Under the pieces are notes generated by a model that ran no database searches, was not told the origin of the DNA, and saw nothing but the letters and a program-made list of their open reading frames with translations. The position numbers and the translations under genes are program-made. 64,000 nt of DNA from Pseudoteredinibacter isoporae_A (GTDB lineage: Bacteria > Pseudomonadota > Gammaproteobacteria > Pseudomonadales > Cellvibrionaceae), in NCBI RefSeq assembly GCF_040372805.1, contig NZ_BAABWJ010000003.1, forward strand, positions 124,001-188,000. The letters run 5' to 3'. Positions 1 through 8,656 of the stretch are shown here, piece after piece. Each line of letters starts with the position of its first letter. The stretch's first letter is position 1.

Positions 1-485
1 TTATTACCGGCACGCTGGGTAAAGCGCTGGGTGGTGCATCCGGCGGTTTTACCGCTGCGAAAAAAGAAGTGGTGGAAATCCTTCGCCAGCGTTCGCGCCC
101 CTATCTGTTTTCCAATTCCGTTGCACCGGGTGTTGTGGCGACATCACTCAAAGTTCTCGAACTGCTGCGTGAAGAACCTCAGTTACGCGAGCAACTCTGG
201 AAGAATGCCGACTATTTCCGCGAGAAGATGAGTGCAGCGGGTTTCTCACTGGCCGGAGCCGACCACGCAATTATTCCTGTGATGATTGGCGATGCTCGAA
301 TGGCGAGCGACATGGCAGACCGGTTATTGGAAAAAGGGGTTTATGTCATCGGCTTCTCGTTTCCGGTAGTGCCTCGCGGCGAAGCACGTATTCGTACCCA
401 GATGTCGGCTCTGCACAGCCAGGAGCAATTGGATCACGCGATCAATGCCTTTATTGAAGTCGGCAAGGAACTCAACATTATTTAA
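1..485 (+). CDS. kbl: 2-amino-3-ketobutyrate CoA ligase (glycine C-acetyltransferase), 3' part
   Basis: Only the C-terminal 160 codons are present; the gene is cut by the left edge and reads in frame from base 3. The enzyme is a PLP-dependent alpha-oxoamine synthase that cleaves 2-amino-3-ketobutyrate with CoA to glycine and acetyl-CoA, the second step of threonine catabolism. The fragment opens with ITGTLGKALGGASGG, which holds the Schiff-base lysine (7th residue of the fragment), and continues with the family's C-terminal domain, including SFPVVPRGEARIRTQMSA. tdh, the first enzyme of the pathway, follows 48 bases downstream on the same strand, the usual kbl-tdh operon. The identity is clear; the promoter and N-terminus lie outside the window. 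Confidence 0.95.
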   Translation, partial: ITGTLGKALGGASGGFTAAKKEVVEILRQRSRPYLFSNSVAPGVVATSLKVLELLREEPQLREQLWKNADYFREKMSAAGFSLAGADHAIIPVMIGDARMASDMADRLLEKGVYVIGFSFPVVPRGEARIRTQMSALHSQEQLDHAINAFIEVGKELNII

Positions 486-533
486 TTCGCCTGCTCATCA
501 GCACGGCCATACGGTTTACGAGACATTAAGACG

Positions 534-1556
534 ATGAAAGCACTATCTAAACTACGCCCGGAACCCGGAATTTGGTTGACCGACGTGGATGCCCCCAAAC
601 CCGGCGTTAACGACTTATTGATCAAAACCCGCCTGACGGCAATCTGCGGTACCGATATCCATATTTACAACTGGGACAGCTGGTCGCAACAAACCATCCC
701 TACTCCCATGGTTGTCGGGCACGAATTTGTCGGTGAAGTGGTCGCTGTAGGCGAAGGCGTAAAATCTTTCCAGGTAGGTGACCGAGTGTCCGGCGAAGGC
801 CATATCACCTGCGGTCATTGCCGCAACTGCCGAGCCGGCCGACGCCACTATTGTGCAAACACTCAAGGTATAGGTGTAAATATTCCTGGCGCATTCGGCG
901 AATATCTGACCCTACCGGAAGAAAATGCGTTCAAGATTCCGGAAGACATCAGCGATGAAATGGCATCAATTTTTGATCCCTTTGGTAATGCCGTTCACAC
1001 AACATTGAGTTTCGACCTCACTGGAGAAGACGTATTAATTACCGGGGCCGGCCCGATCGGCATTATGGCCGCCGGGATTGCTCGCCACGTCGGTGCACGT
1101 CACGTCGTTGTGACCGATATTAACGATCATCGTCTTGCCATGGCAAAAACCATGGGCGCGAGCCGAGTTGTTAATGTCGCCAAAGACTCTCTGGAAGATA
1201 CCATGGTCGACTTGGGAATGACTGAAGGCTTTGACGTCGGCTTGGAAATGTCTGGCGTACCTAGCGCCTTCCAGAGCATGCTCAAAAACATGATTCACGG
1301 TGGCAAGATCGCCATGCTCGGCATTCCACCCGATGATATGGCCATCGACTGGAATCAGGTCATTTTTAAAAGCCTGACCATCAAAGGAATTTACGGCCGT
1401 GAAATGTTTGATACCTGGCATAAAATGGCCTGTTTGCTGCAATCCGGCCTGGATTTAAGCCCTGTAATCACGCATCAATTTGATGTGGATGATTTCCAAC
1501 AAGGCTTTGATACTATGCTGTCAGGCCAGAGCGGAAAAGTCATTTTGAAGTGGTAA
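534..1556 (+). CDS. tdh: L-threonine 3-dehydrogenase
   Basis: Zinc-dependent medium-chain dehydrogenase of 340 residues, the usual length, that oxidises L-threonine to 2-amino-3-ketobutyrate with NAD+. Catalytic zinc ligands are visible at C38 (AICGTDIH) and H63-E64 (VGHEF). The structural zinc site is C93, C96, C99 and C107 (ITCGHCRNC...HYC). The NAD-binding Rossmann motif is GAGPIGIMAAG near residue 170, followed by an acidic residue in VVTDIN. It lies directly after kbl, so its unstable product can pass to the ligase. sdaA follows after 106 bases on the same strand, which makes a threonine/serine breakdown group. No terminator is visible between tdh and sdaA, so co-transcription is possible. 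Confidence 0.97.
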   Translation: MKALSKLRPEPGIWLTDVDAPKPGVNDLLIKTRLTAICGTDIHIYNWDSWSQQTIPTPMVVGHEFVGEVVAVGEGVKSFQVGDRVSGEGHITCGHCRNCRAGRRHYCANTQGIGVNIPGAFGEYLTLPEENAFKIPEDISDEMASIFDPFGNAVHTTLSFDLTGEDVLITGAGPIGIMAAGIARHVGARHVVVTDINDHRLAMAKTMGASRVVNVAKDSLEDTMVDLGMTEGFDVGLEMSGVPSAFQSMLKNMIHGGKIAMLGIPPDDMAIDWNQVIFKSLTIKGIYGREMFDTWHKMACLLQSGLDLSPVITHQFDVDDFQQGFDTMLSGQSGKVILKW

Positions 1557-1662
1557 GTGCCGCTTCAAACACTACAGGATAAACACACGCTGCTGGAAAC
1601 CAAAATAAAAAACAAACCCAAACAAAAGCAGCCTTATCGATTTAGCCGAGGATTAGTGCCAT

Positions 1663-3063
1663 ATGGCCATCAGTGTTTTTGATTTGTTTAAGGTGGGCAT
1701 AGGCCCTTCCAGCTCCCATACTGTGGGTCCAATGCGTGCGGCCAAACAGTTTTGCCTGGCTTTAAAGAAGGCCAATGCTTTCCAAAAAACCACTCGTGTA
1801 CATTCCGATATGTACGGTTCTCTCGGCGCGACGGGAGTGGGTCACGGAACCGCAAAGGCGGTGATTCTTGGCCTCATGGGCGAAACTCCAGAAGACGTTG
1901 ACGTAGATAACATCGCACGCATGGTCACCGAAGCACGGGATGAAAAGCGGCTGAATTTACTCGGTGAACGTATCATCGACTTTAATGAAAGCGAAGATTT
2001 AATTCTCCACAGACGGAAAACCCTGCCTTACCATCCTAACGGCATGGGCTTCCAAGCCTATGACCAATCCGGCGAGCTGTTGCTGGAAAAAACCTATTAC
2101 TCCGTAGGTGGAGGCTTTATTGTCGGCGAGCAAACCGCACAAGTTGACGCCGTCACTGACGACCCGCGCCCGAAAGATTATAAATTTGATTCTGCTGCAC
2201 AGTTACTGGCGATCTGTAAGGCACATCAGATCAGCATTTCCGATGTCATGTGGCGTAACGAAGCCACCTGGCGCCCCAAAACTGAAACCGCCAAAGGCCT
2301 AATGGACATCTGGGCTGTCATGCAGGAATGCGTCAACAACGGTTTGCGCCACGAAGGTTTATTGCCCGGAGGCCTGAAGGTAAAGCGACGAGCCCGAGAA
2401 ATGCAACAACAGCTCCTAAGCCGACCGGAAGCTTCACTGGCCGACCCGCTCACCACACTGGATTGGGTAACACTGTACGCACTGGCCGTGAATGAAGAAA
2501 ACGCCGCAGGTGGCCGCATGGTTACCGCCCCAACCAACGGAGCTGCGGGTATTATTCCCGCAGTCTTGCATTACTACATTCGCTTTGTTCCGGGAGCCAA
2601 TGACGAAGGAGTACAGAATTTTCTACTGACCTCCGCCGCCATCGGCACTCTGTATAAGCGCAACGCCTCCATCTCTGGTGCCGACGTAGGCTGCCAAGGC
2701 GAAGTGGGTTCCGCTTGCTCCATGGCTGCCGGAGGCCTCGCGGAAGTTCTGGGTGGCAGTCCTGCGCAAGTCGAAAACGCCGCCGAAATCGCCATGGAAC
2801 ATAACCTCGGCCTGACCTGTGACCCTATCGGCGGCCTGGTACAAGTTCCTTGCATCGAACGCAATGCCATGGCCGCCATCAAAGCCATTCACGCCGCCCG
2901 CATGGCTCTTCGAGGCGACGGCTCTCATTTTGTCTCTCTCGACAAAGTAATCAAAACCATGCGTGATACAGGCCGCGATATGCAAGAGAAATACAAAGAA
3001 ACATCCCGCGGTGGACTCGCGGTGAATGTATTGGAAGTGCCGGTGAATATTATTGAGTGTTAA
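1663..3063 (+). CDS. sdaA: L-serine ammonia-lyase (L-serine dehydratase), iron-sulfur type
   Basis: Single-chain bacterial L-serine dehydratase of 466 residues that deaminates L-serine to pyruvate and ammonia. The N-terminal domain starts with the family signature VFDLFKVGIGPSSSHTVGPM, whose SSSHT stretch belongs to the substrate site. The C-terminal alpha domain contains the cysteines expected to hold the [4Fe-4S] cluster: C344 (GADVGCQGE), C386 (LTCDPIGG) and C397 (VPCIERN). The enzyme is oxygen-sensitive in the family. A GAGGA sequence lies 11 bases before the ATG. Glycine formed by Tdh/Kbl can be turned into serine, so the three genes form a coherent route from threonine to pyruvate; that link is inference. 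sdaA versus sdaB naming cannot be settled here. Confidence 0.95.
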   Translation: MAISVFDLFKVGIGPSSSHTVGPMRAAKQFCLALKKANAFQKTTRVHSDMYGSLGATGVGHGTAKAVILGLMGETPEDVDVDNIARMVTEARDEKRLNLLGERIIDFNESEDLILHRRKTLPYHPNGMGFQAYDQSGELLLEKTYYSVGGGFIVGEQTAQVDAVTDDPRPKDYKFDSAAQLLAICKAHQISISDVMWRNEATWRPKTETAKGLMDIWAVMQECVNNGLRHEGLLPGGLKVKRRAREMQQQLLSRPEASLADPLTTLDWVTLYALAVNEENAAGGRMVTAPTNGAAGIIPAVLHYYIRFVPGANDEGVQNFLLTSAAIGTLYKRNASISGADVGCQGEVGSACSMAAGGLAEVLGGSPAQVENAAEIAMEHNLGLTCDPIGGLVQVPCIERNAMAAIKAIHAARMALRGDGSHFVSLDKVIKTMRDTGRDMQEKYKETSRGGLAVNVLEVPVNIIEC

Positions 3064-3093
3064 CGCAGTTTCAGGAAAGCAAAGAAGAGAATA

Positions 3094-3124
3094 AAAAACC
3101 GGCGCCAGATGACGCCGGTTTTTA
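3094..3124. terminator. Bidirectional intrinsic terminator
   Basis: A GC-rich stem (ACCGGCG paired with CGCCGGT) closes an 8-base loop and is flanked by A-run on the left and T-run on the right, so it can work in both directions. It sits between convergent sdaA (+) and the spermidine-synthase-like gene (-), whose stop is 11 bases away. Confidence 0.9.
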
Positions 3125-3134
3125 TTGTAATACG

Positions 3135-6113
3135 CTAAAAGCGACTGTACTCGCGATCTTTTGACTGATACATCTGAATAAGCCCACGCAGTTCGACATC
3201 CGCTCTCATCAAATCCAGAGTCTCAGCTGTCAACTCTCGCACAAATGGCTTCCTTTCCCCGAGCATCATTTGAGCTGCAAGATTAAACGCCAAGTTTTTT
3301 CGGGATAGCTTTGTGTCGAATTCTGTATTCGACATAATTCTGTTTGAGGTCATATACACAGCCTCGTAATCAGACGCCAACCATTGACGGTGAATATCCA
3401 GCCAATCTCTCGCCAGTGGGCGTAACCTATCAACATTACAGGCCGCTATACGCTCCAACAAAGGCTCCAACTTCTCTTTTGAAGAATATCTGAACAACCA
3501 AGATACAACATCAATCAGCTTATCAGTACTTTGATCCTGATAAGGCTCAATATCCTCACCACAAGATTGTAAAAATGCGGACAACCAGCTTGAGTAGCTA
3601 TCAACCCCTGTCGACAGAAATCTGGCTCGTCCTTCAGAACTGAGCTTATATTCCAATTGTCCATAAAAAGCCTGAACACGATTAAACTCATCGGTATCAG
3701 AATCGTAGATTGACGGAGTGACCGTTTCAAATTGATAAGGCGCCTCAGCCAATACCTCACGAATTAATCGAGACTCTCTTAGCTTGATCAGGCTGACCGC
3801 ACGCTCTCTCTTAAACCGTGCTTTACTGGCACCATAATCAAGCACTGGAAAGAAGTCTGAATTCGCAGGCACGGGATAGGAATCAAAGACCGCCTCAAGT
3901 GTTTTTCGACCGGAAATTTTACGAAACTGCAGATCGTTTTCTGTCACAACACCGATATTTTCCAGCTGCTTTTTAAAGTCTCCAAATTTAAACAGTCTAG
4001 AATAATCTGGCGAAAGTGATTCGGTGGATGCAACGAAAGCGAAATCTCCGGCTGACACTCGGTAGATATGAACATCCTGAAAGTTCTCGGAAAGGGCCTT
4101 ATATACCGTTGCTAACAGTTCATCATTGAGTTCATACACATGCATCCATTGAACCAATACACCATCCTTAGCAAGATATTGCTTCATATCCCGGTAAAAT
4201 TCTGTCGTAAATAATCCAGCAACACCACTCACCCAAGGATTGGGCGGCTCAGACACAATAACATCGTAGGTAGCTTGGGATGCAGCAAAAAAGGTCTTAG
4301 CGTCCTCAAAAATAACCTTGCTCCGAGGATCAGAAAAAACCAATTCCACCTTATCAGCAAACAATTTGGCGCCATGGTACACCTGCTCTTCGATTTCGAC
4401 GGTATCCACACGCTGTACTTCCGGGTGTAGCAAAATGGTATGTGCAGTCAATCCGGACCCCATGCCGATATTGGCAATGGATTTGGCATCTGGCTTATAG
4501 ATGTAAGGCAATGCCCCCAAGAGGACCATGGTAGGCTCATCTCCGGACACCTCATCCTTCCCCCCTCCTTCATCAGACATATAAATGCCCGCATCGGGTT
4601 TGCCATTATTAATCAATGCATAAACACTATTGACGCGTCTCACCGCTACCGTAGACGTTTTACCGTCCTCGTGAAACAAAATCTCAGAATCACTATGAAC
4701 CGCATTCAAGCCATACCTGAACACACCAGAAGACATTTTTTGAGTGTCGAATGATTGGACTGATGCCACGAGTAACAAGGCAATGGAAGCGAACATAAGC
4801 CCATGATGGAGTTTGCGATTCAGAATGCTCTCACGCGCTACCCAAAACAGGTATCCTCCCAACGCAAGATCGACAGCAGCCCCCATCAACAAAACCGACT
4901 TCAAACCTAAAACCGGCATGATCACCTGCGAAGCCAGAAGGACACCGAAAATAGCCCCAACGGTATTCCATGCATACACTTTACCGATCGCCGAATCACC
5001 AACCTTTTTATCCAAAAGGATGTAGCTGATGATTGGCAGAGTCATACCTGCGCATATGGTCGCAGGTAACATGACAACCAAACACAATATCAGGCTCAAC
5101 GACAGATACAGGGTATGCCCCTGGTCAGAGCTGTTAAGAGCCTTAACGCCGAAGCTCATCAGCTCAAAAATATTGTCATACAAAGGGATAGTCAAAGCAG
5201 CAAATATCCCCATCAGCACCTGAATAATGGCCAACGTGTGTACTGGTCGCTGCATTTTATCTATACGCTTGCGAATCCAAAAACCGCCAATTGCCAAGCC
5301 CAATATAAAAGCCGCCAACATGATTTCGAAGGAATGTGTTGAGCCACCAAGCACCATAGTCAACATACGAATCCAGGCTATCTCATAGAGAAACGATGCC
5401 AAACCCGTTAATGCTGCGACAAACAGCAAATATTTTTCAATGGGAACGTTTGTTTCCCTCGACTCTGGCGCAGGCGGAAAGTGGTCATACCTCACCATAC
5501 GATAAACAATGATCGCCAGAATGATATTGATAATTCCCGCCGTTAAAATGGACCCAGGAAGGCCAACGGCAGGCAGAATGATAAAAGAGTTACACAGGAT
5601 ACCAATTGCAGCACCAAAGCTATTGGCAAAATACAGGCCCGCCAGTGTATTCCCCGGACTCTCGGGGAATTTTCGAATAATGCCCGCAGCAAGAAATGGG
5701 AATGTTGCCCCCAATAGAATGGATTGAGGCAAAATGAGCAACGAGCCTACAGTCCATTTACTGGTATGAATCAGGAACTCCGATCCCAGCGAGGGAATTA
5801 CTGACTCGAATGCCCATTGTTGAACAACAACAAAAATAGAGTGAAAGGCAATTCCCGAGATCCCGACGAGCAGTTCGATAATGCCATAACACAGAATCAA
5901 ATTACCGAGATGCTTACTCCATCTCGATGCAGCAAATGAACCAATTGCCATCCCCCCCATAAAGATGGCCAACACCAATACTTGGGCATAAGACGCATGA
6001 CCCAGTAATAATTTCAAGTAATGGGACCAAATTGACTCATAAATAAGCCCGGAAAACCCGGACAACATGAAAATCGCAATGAAAATGGCCAATTGAGGGC
6101 TGCGAACACTCAT
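3135..6113 (-). CDS. Fused polytopic membrane protein with spermidine-synthase-like domain
   Basis: A 992-residue protein. Residues 1 to about 450 hold many hydrophobic segments in two similar halves (LSGFSGLIYESIW near the start; GLASFLYEIAWIRML about 230 residues later), the fused transporter-like/spermidine synthase architecture. A Rossmann methyltransferase-like domain follows, with the nucleotide loop GMGSG at G550 and the acidic residue in VDTVEIE. In true aminopropyltransferases the next motif carries a catalytic Asp; here it reads VSEPPNPW with S621-E622, so aminopropyl transfer is doubtful. The last 150 residues are soluble and helical. I chose the ATG at 6113; a TTG nine bases upstream (6122) is also open. 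No terminator is seen between the pilin-2 gene and this gene, but 195 bases separate them. Substrate unknown. Confidence 0.8.
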   Translation of the reverse strand: MSVRSPQLAIFIAIFMLSGFSGLIYESIWSHYLKLLLGHASYAQVLVLAIFMGGMAIGSFAASRWSKHLGNLILCYGIIELLVGISGIAFHSIFVVVQQWAFESVIPSLGSEFLIHTSKWTVGSLLILPQSILLGATFPFLAAGIIRKFPESPGNTLAGLYFANSFGAAIGILCNSFIILPAVGLPGSILTAGIINIILAIIVYRMVRYDHFPPAPESRETNVPIEKYLLFVAALTGLASFLYEIAWIRMLTMVLGGSTHSFEIMLAAFILGLAIGGFWIRKRIDKMQRPVHTLAIIQVLMGIFAALTIPLYDNIFELMSFGVKALNSSDQGHTLYLSLSLILCLVVMLPATICAGMTLPIISYILLDKKVGDSAIGKVYAWNTVGAIFGVLLASQVIMPVLGLKSVLLMGAAVDLALGGYLFWVARESILNRKLHHGLMFASIALLLVASVQSFDTQKMSSGVFRYGLNAVHSDSEILFHEDGKTSTVAVRRVNSVYALINNGKPDAGIYMSDEGGGKDEVSGDEPTMVLLGALPYIYKPDAKSIANIGMGSGLTAHTILLHPEVQRVDTVEIEEQVYHGAKLFADKVELVFSDPRSKVIFEDAKTFFAASQATYDVIVSEPPNPWVSGVAGLFTTEFYRDMKQYLAKDGVLVQWMHVYELNDELLATVYKALSENFQDVHIYRVSAGDFAFVASTESLSPDYSRLFKFGDFKKQLENIGVVTENDLQFRKISGRKTLEAVFDSYPVPANSDFFPVLDYGASKARFKRERAVSLIKLRESRLIREVLAEAPYQFETVTPSIYDSDTDEFNRVQAFYGQLEYKLSSEGRARFLSTGVDSYSSWLSAFLQSCGEDIEPYQDQSTDKLIDVVSWLFRYSSKEKLEPLLERIAACNVDRLRPLARDWLDIHRQWLASDYEAVYMTSNRIMSNTEFDTKLSRKNLAFNLAAQMMLGERKPFVRELTAETLDLMRADVELRGLIQMYQSKDREYSRF

Positions 6114-6308
6114 AATTCTCAACTTATTTCTAATTGGGGAGATTGTGAAAATGTAATCGGCGCATATTAGGAGAAGTGAGCCATCGTTAAATAGACCCTA
6201 CGCTCCTTCCCGGTGACCAACATACATAAAAGACGAATACCATAACATCGCCAGCAACATTCTCAATATTGCCACTGACAAAATTTGTCAAATTATCTCT
6301 ATTTACAG

Positions 6309-6758
6309 TTACAAGCGACATTCCCAAGGCAAAAATTCATTGGGCACGGGGTTTGAAGCACCTGGTCTGCAGCTATGCTCCACCAGGCCGCCAGTTGTTG
6401 TCGTAAAATGCAACGCCACAGTAGAATTGTTGATACGCCCGCCAACGGCATTCTTCATTGTAGCCACATAAATACCTGAGCCACCGTCAGTAATACTGGC
6501 CGTAAACTCTCCACTCGTCACTTGCGGCCCAGCGTAGACGTTCAGCTCCGAAACGGTCGGAAAACTCCCATTATCAGCGAAATAGTTCTGAATTTCGGCC
6601 TTCATCGCGCGCAATAAGGTGACCGGCTCAGCGACCCGAGTTCTCGATGTATAATCTTGATAAGCAGGTAAAGCCAATGCCGCCAATATTCCAATAATGG
6701 CAATCACAATCATCAGCTCAACCAGTGTAAAACCTTTTTCTTTATAATTTGAAGTCAT
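6309..6758 (-). CDS. Type IV pilin, second paralogue (prepilin)
   Basis: A 149-residue prepilin with short basic leader MTSNYKEKG, predicted PilD cleavage before FTLVELMIVIAIIG, and Glu at mature position 5. A hydrophobic helix follows, and two C-terminal cysteines (HSC...WEC) should form the disulfide D-loop. It is clearly a paralogue of the pilin at 16368-16820: both share AEPV.LL, YAGP.VTSG and the NEFLP/NKFLP ending. The reading frame stays open upstream to an ATG at 6839, but that extension would precede the leader and run over a sigma-54-type promoter, so I start at 6758. It is the last gene before the spermidine-synthase-like gene and lies at the 3' end of the putative glycosylation operon. 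It could be an alternative major pilin or a minor subunit. Confidence 0.88.
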   Translation of the reverse strand: MTSNYKEKGFTLVELMIVIAIIGILAALALPAYQDYTSRTRVAEPVTLLRAMKAEIQNYFADNGSFPTVSELNVYAGPQVTSGEFTASITDGGSGIYVATMKNAVGGRINNSTVALHFTTTTGGLVEHSCRPGASNPVPNEFLPWECRL

Positions 6759-6796
6759 TTGAAAGCTACACCCATGGTTCTTGTGTAAGCCTTCAA

Positions 6797-6812
6797 AGCA
6801 AGTTTCATTCCA
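6797..6812 (-). promoter_or_regulatory. Candidate sigma-54 promoter for the second pilin gene
   Basis: On the minus strand the sequence TGGAATGAAACTTGCT matches the -24/-12 pattern, with GG and GC separated by exactly ten bases and a perfect TTGCT. The GC lies 40 bases before the ATG at 6758; at the other pilin gene the same distance is 41. That matching geometry is the main support, since two of the -24 bases differ from consensus. Confidence 0.6.
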
Positions 6813-6854
6813 ATTAACGACACATCCTGAACAACCCATGAACAGACCAAATAC

Positions 6855-7928
6855 TTAGCCAGGCTTTAAATGAGCCTCTATCTGTTTGGCGATCCTCTTA
6901 CTATCGCGCCTTATCCCTCTTAAGTATCTGCTAGTAAAATTGAACAGATTATCAAACCCAACAAGGTGCACTCCTGGATACGCGTCATGAAGTTGCTGAA
7001 CGATGACTGGCATGGAACTATCCTCGAAGCTTAAGTTAAAGCTCTTCAAATAGCCCAAATTTGGCTTATAGCCTGTCGCCAGCCAAATCTGGTCGACAGC
7101 AAGAGGGGCATCCCTGCCCTCCAAATACACCATGCCTGCTTCAATTTTTTGAGGCTTGCCCAAAACTGGGATACTCCCCGAATGAATATATTCTCGTATT
7201 TTCCCCCCATCCATAATTGCATAGGAATTAGCCTTCACTTCAGGTTGAAAATACAGTTTTAAGCTCTCCCAGAAAAAGTACACCTGTTCTCGTAAACCAC
7301 CCATAAATGAGTCATTTCTCTTTACCTCAACCTGCCCCCGAGCTGACAACGTAACAGAGATTCCGGCAGAGTACAGTTCTTCGGCCAGTTGGCCCGCCGT
7401 GACCCGTCTCCCTACAACCAAAACCTTGGCAACCCCTCGAGCAAGTAACTGTTTAACATTTTTGTATGAGCTTGCATGCACAATTTCGACAGAATCATCA
7501 CTTTCAATTTCTGGGAAATAAGGATTACCAAAATATCCACTTGCGCAAACCACAGACTTAGCCTGTATCAACCCGCCCTCTGCTGTTTCAATAGAATAAC
7601 CATCAGAACACGAGTGCACCTCACAAACCCTCTCCTGCAAGACGGGCCCTAAATCATTCTTCTTGTAGTAGGATTGCAAGTACCTTACGAAAGAGAGCCT
7701 AGAGTGTTTTTCAAAGGCATGTAGAGGATTTGGTATTGTACCAGGCAGTACATTAGTCCACCATGGACTAACAAGCCTAAGCGTATCGTTCATATTTTCC
7801 CACGAAGCCCCTATACCATGCTCATCTATGAGAACAAAATTCACGCCCATTCTCTTAAGGTAATACGCCACACTTAAGCCTGCAGGGCCAGCCCCAACAA
7901 CAACACAATCAAAATATCTTTTACTCAT
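6855..7928 (-). CDS. FAD-dependent NAD(P)-binding oxidoreductase (flavin monooxygenase-like)
   Basis: A 357-residue flavoprotein. The N-terminal FAD-binding motif is VVVGAGPAGLSVAYYL, near residues 10-25. A second Rossmann segment near the middle reads VLVVGRRVTAGQLAEEL; its first part, VVGRRVTAG, lacks the usual GxGxxG glycines. Near the C-terminus is the FAD-contact motif IWLATGYKPN, typical of the CzcO/flavin-containing monooxygenase group. Its start codon overlaps the preceding methyltransferase stop (TAATG), so it is translationally coupled to the sugar-modification operon. A role in oxidising a sugar or lipid intermediate of that pathway is inference. The altered second dinucleotide motif makes NADPH use uncertain. 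Family assignment is firm; substrate unknown. Confidence 0.8.
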   Translation of the reverse strand: MSKRYFDCVVVGAGPAGLSVAYYLKRMGVNFVLIDEHGIGASWENMNDTLRLVSPWWTNVLPGTIPNPLHAFEKHSRLSFVRYLQSYYKKNDLGPVLQERVCEVHSCSDGYSIETAEGGLIQAKSVVCASGYFGNPYFPEIESDDSVEIVHASSYKNVKQLLARGVAKVLVVGRRVTAGQLAEELYSAGISVTLSARGQVEVKRNDSFMGGLREQVYFFWESLKLYFQPEVKANSYAIMDGGKIREYIHSGSIPVLGKPQKIEAGMVYLEGRDAPLAVDQIWLATGYKPNLGYLKSFNLSFEDSSMPVIVQQLHDAYPGVHLVGFDNLFNFTSRYLRGIRRDSKRIAKQIEAHLKPG

Positions 7929-8656
7929 TACACTTTACGGAATTCAAAAACCGTTTCTCTATAATCCCAGATAGGGCTTGGAATGACGTTATTTTGGAAA
8001 ACTTCCCACTTGTGCAACCCATCGTATGGCAGCGAGACACCTAAACTTAATAAATATAAAGGAAGAAACCTGCCACTTCGCATATCTCGACATTCATCGC
8101 ACTCAAAACCAGACTCTGAAAACAGCTCGAGGTAAAAATCCTTCGTTCTGATTACTTTATGTTCGTCCACTTCCTTTTGAATTCTCCGAGTTTGCTCAAT
8201 CAGCAAGAAGCTCCCCCCCTCCTCCAAGCAGGCATATAACTGAGAGAGAACAGTTCTTAAATCTTGATCATTTTTTATATAGCTGAATACTACATAAACA
8301 ACAATATCGCTAAAGATCTCTTCAGCCAAAGGAAGATTCAAACCATCAAATTGACAAAAATTAGCCGCCTCATGTGAAGACTGAGCCTTGGCTACTTTCA
8401 AGAGCCCCGAAGAAATGTCGATTCCCAAGGTGTTAATACCCTGCGAATTGAGCGTTGCAGAAATATTTCCAGAACCACAACCAAAATCCAGAACATATCT
8501 ATCTCTAGAGTTTTTTCCAAAGAAACGTTCCAACTCTTTATCTCGGAGATATTTAATATAAGCGTTCTTTTTGCCAAATCGATCCTTTGGATCAAAAACG
8601 GATTGGCTTCCCCCCAATTCAGAAAGCAGATCCCAGTATTCACGTTGCCTACTCAT
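7928..8656 (-). CDS. Class I SAM-dependent methyltransferase
   Basis: A 242-residue protein with the SAM-binding motif I YVLDFGCGSGNISATL near residues 55-70, an acidic end of strand 2 in LGIDIS, and the motif FDGLNLPLAEE typical of the Methyltransf_11/25 type. A later hydrophobic strand reads GGSFLLIEQTRR. It overlaps the preceding membrane-protein gene by 8 bases and the following flavoprotein gene by one, so the genes are expressed together. In this setting it is likely to methylate a sugar or lipid-linked sugar. This is inferred only from context; the acceptor cannot be read from the sequence. Confidence 0.85.
   Translation of the reverse strand: MSRQREYWDLLSELGGSQSVFDPKDRFGKKNAYIKYLRDKELERFFGKNSRDRYVLDFGCGSGNISATLNSQGINTLGIDISSGLLKVAKAQSSHEAANFCQFDGLNLPLAEEIFSDIVVYVVFSYIKNDQDLRTVLSQLYACLEEGGSFLLIEQTRRIQKEVDEHKVIRTKDFYLELFSESGFECDECRDMRSGRFLPLYLLSLGVSLPYDGLHKWEVFQNNVIPSPIWDYRETVFEFRKV

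Noticed and set aside
1035..1442. 135-codon minus-strand frame inside tdh
   Set aside because: Antisense to a conserved dehydrogenase; His-rich composition follows from the opposite strand.
6276..6290. TGACAAA/TTTGTCA palindrome after the second pilin as a terminator
   Set aside because: Short stem with one-base centre and no T-run on the minus strand; at best a protein site.
6759..6839. N-terminal extension of the second pilin
   Set aside because: It would put 27 Cys-rich residues before a normal prepilin leader and overlaps the sigma-54-type promoter.
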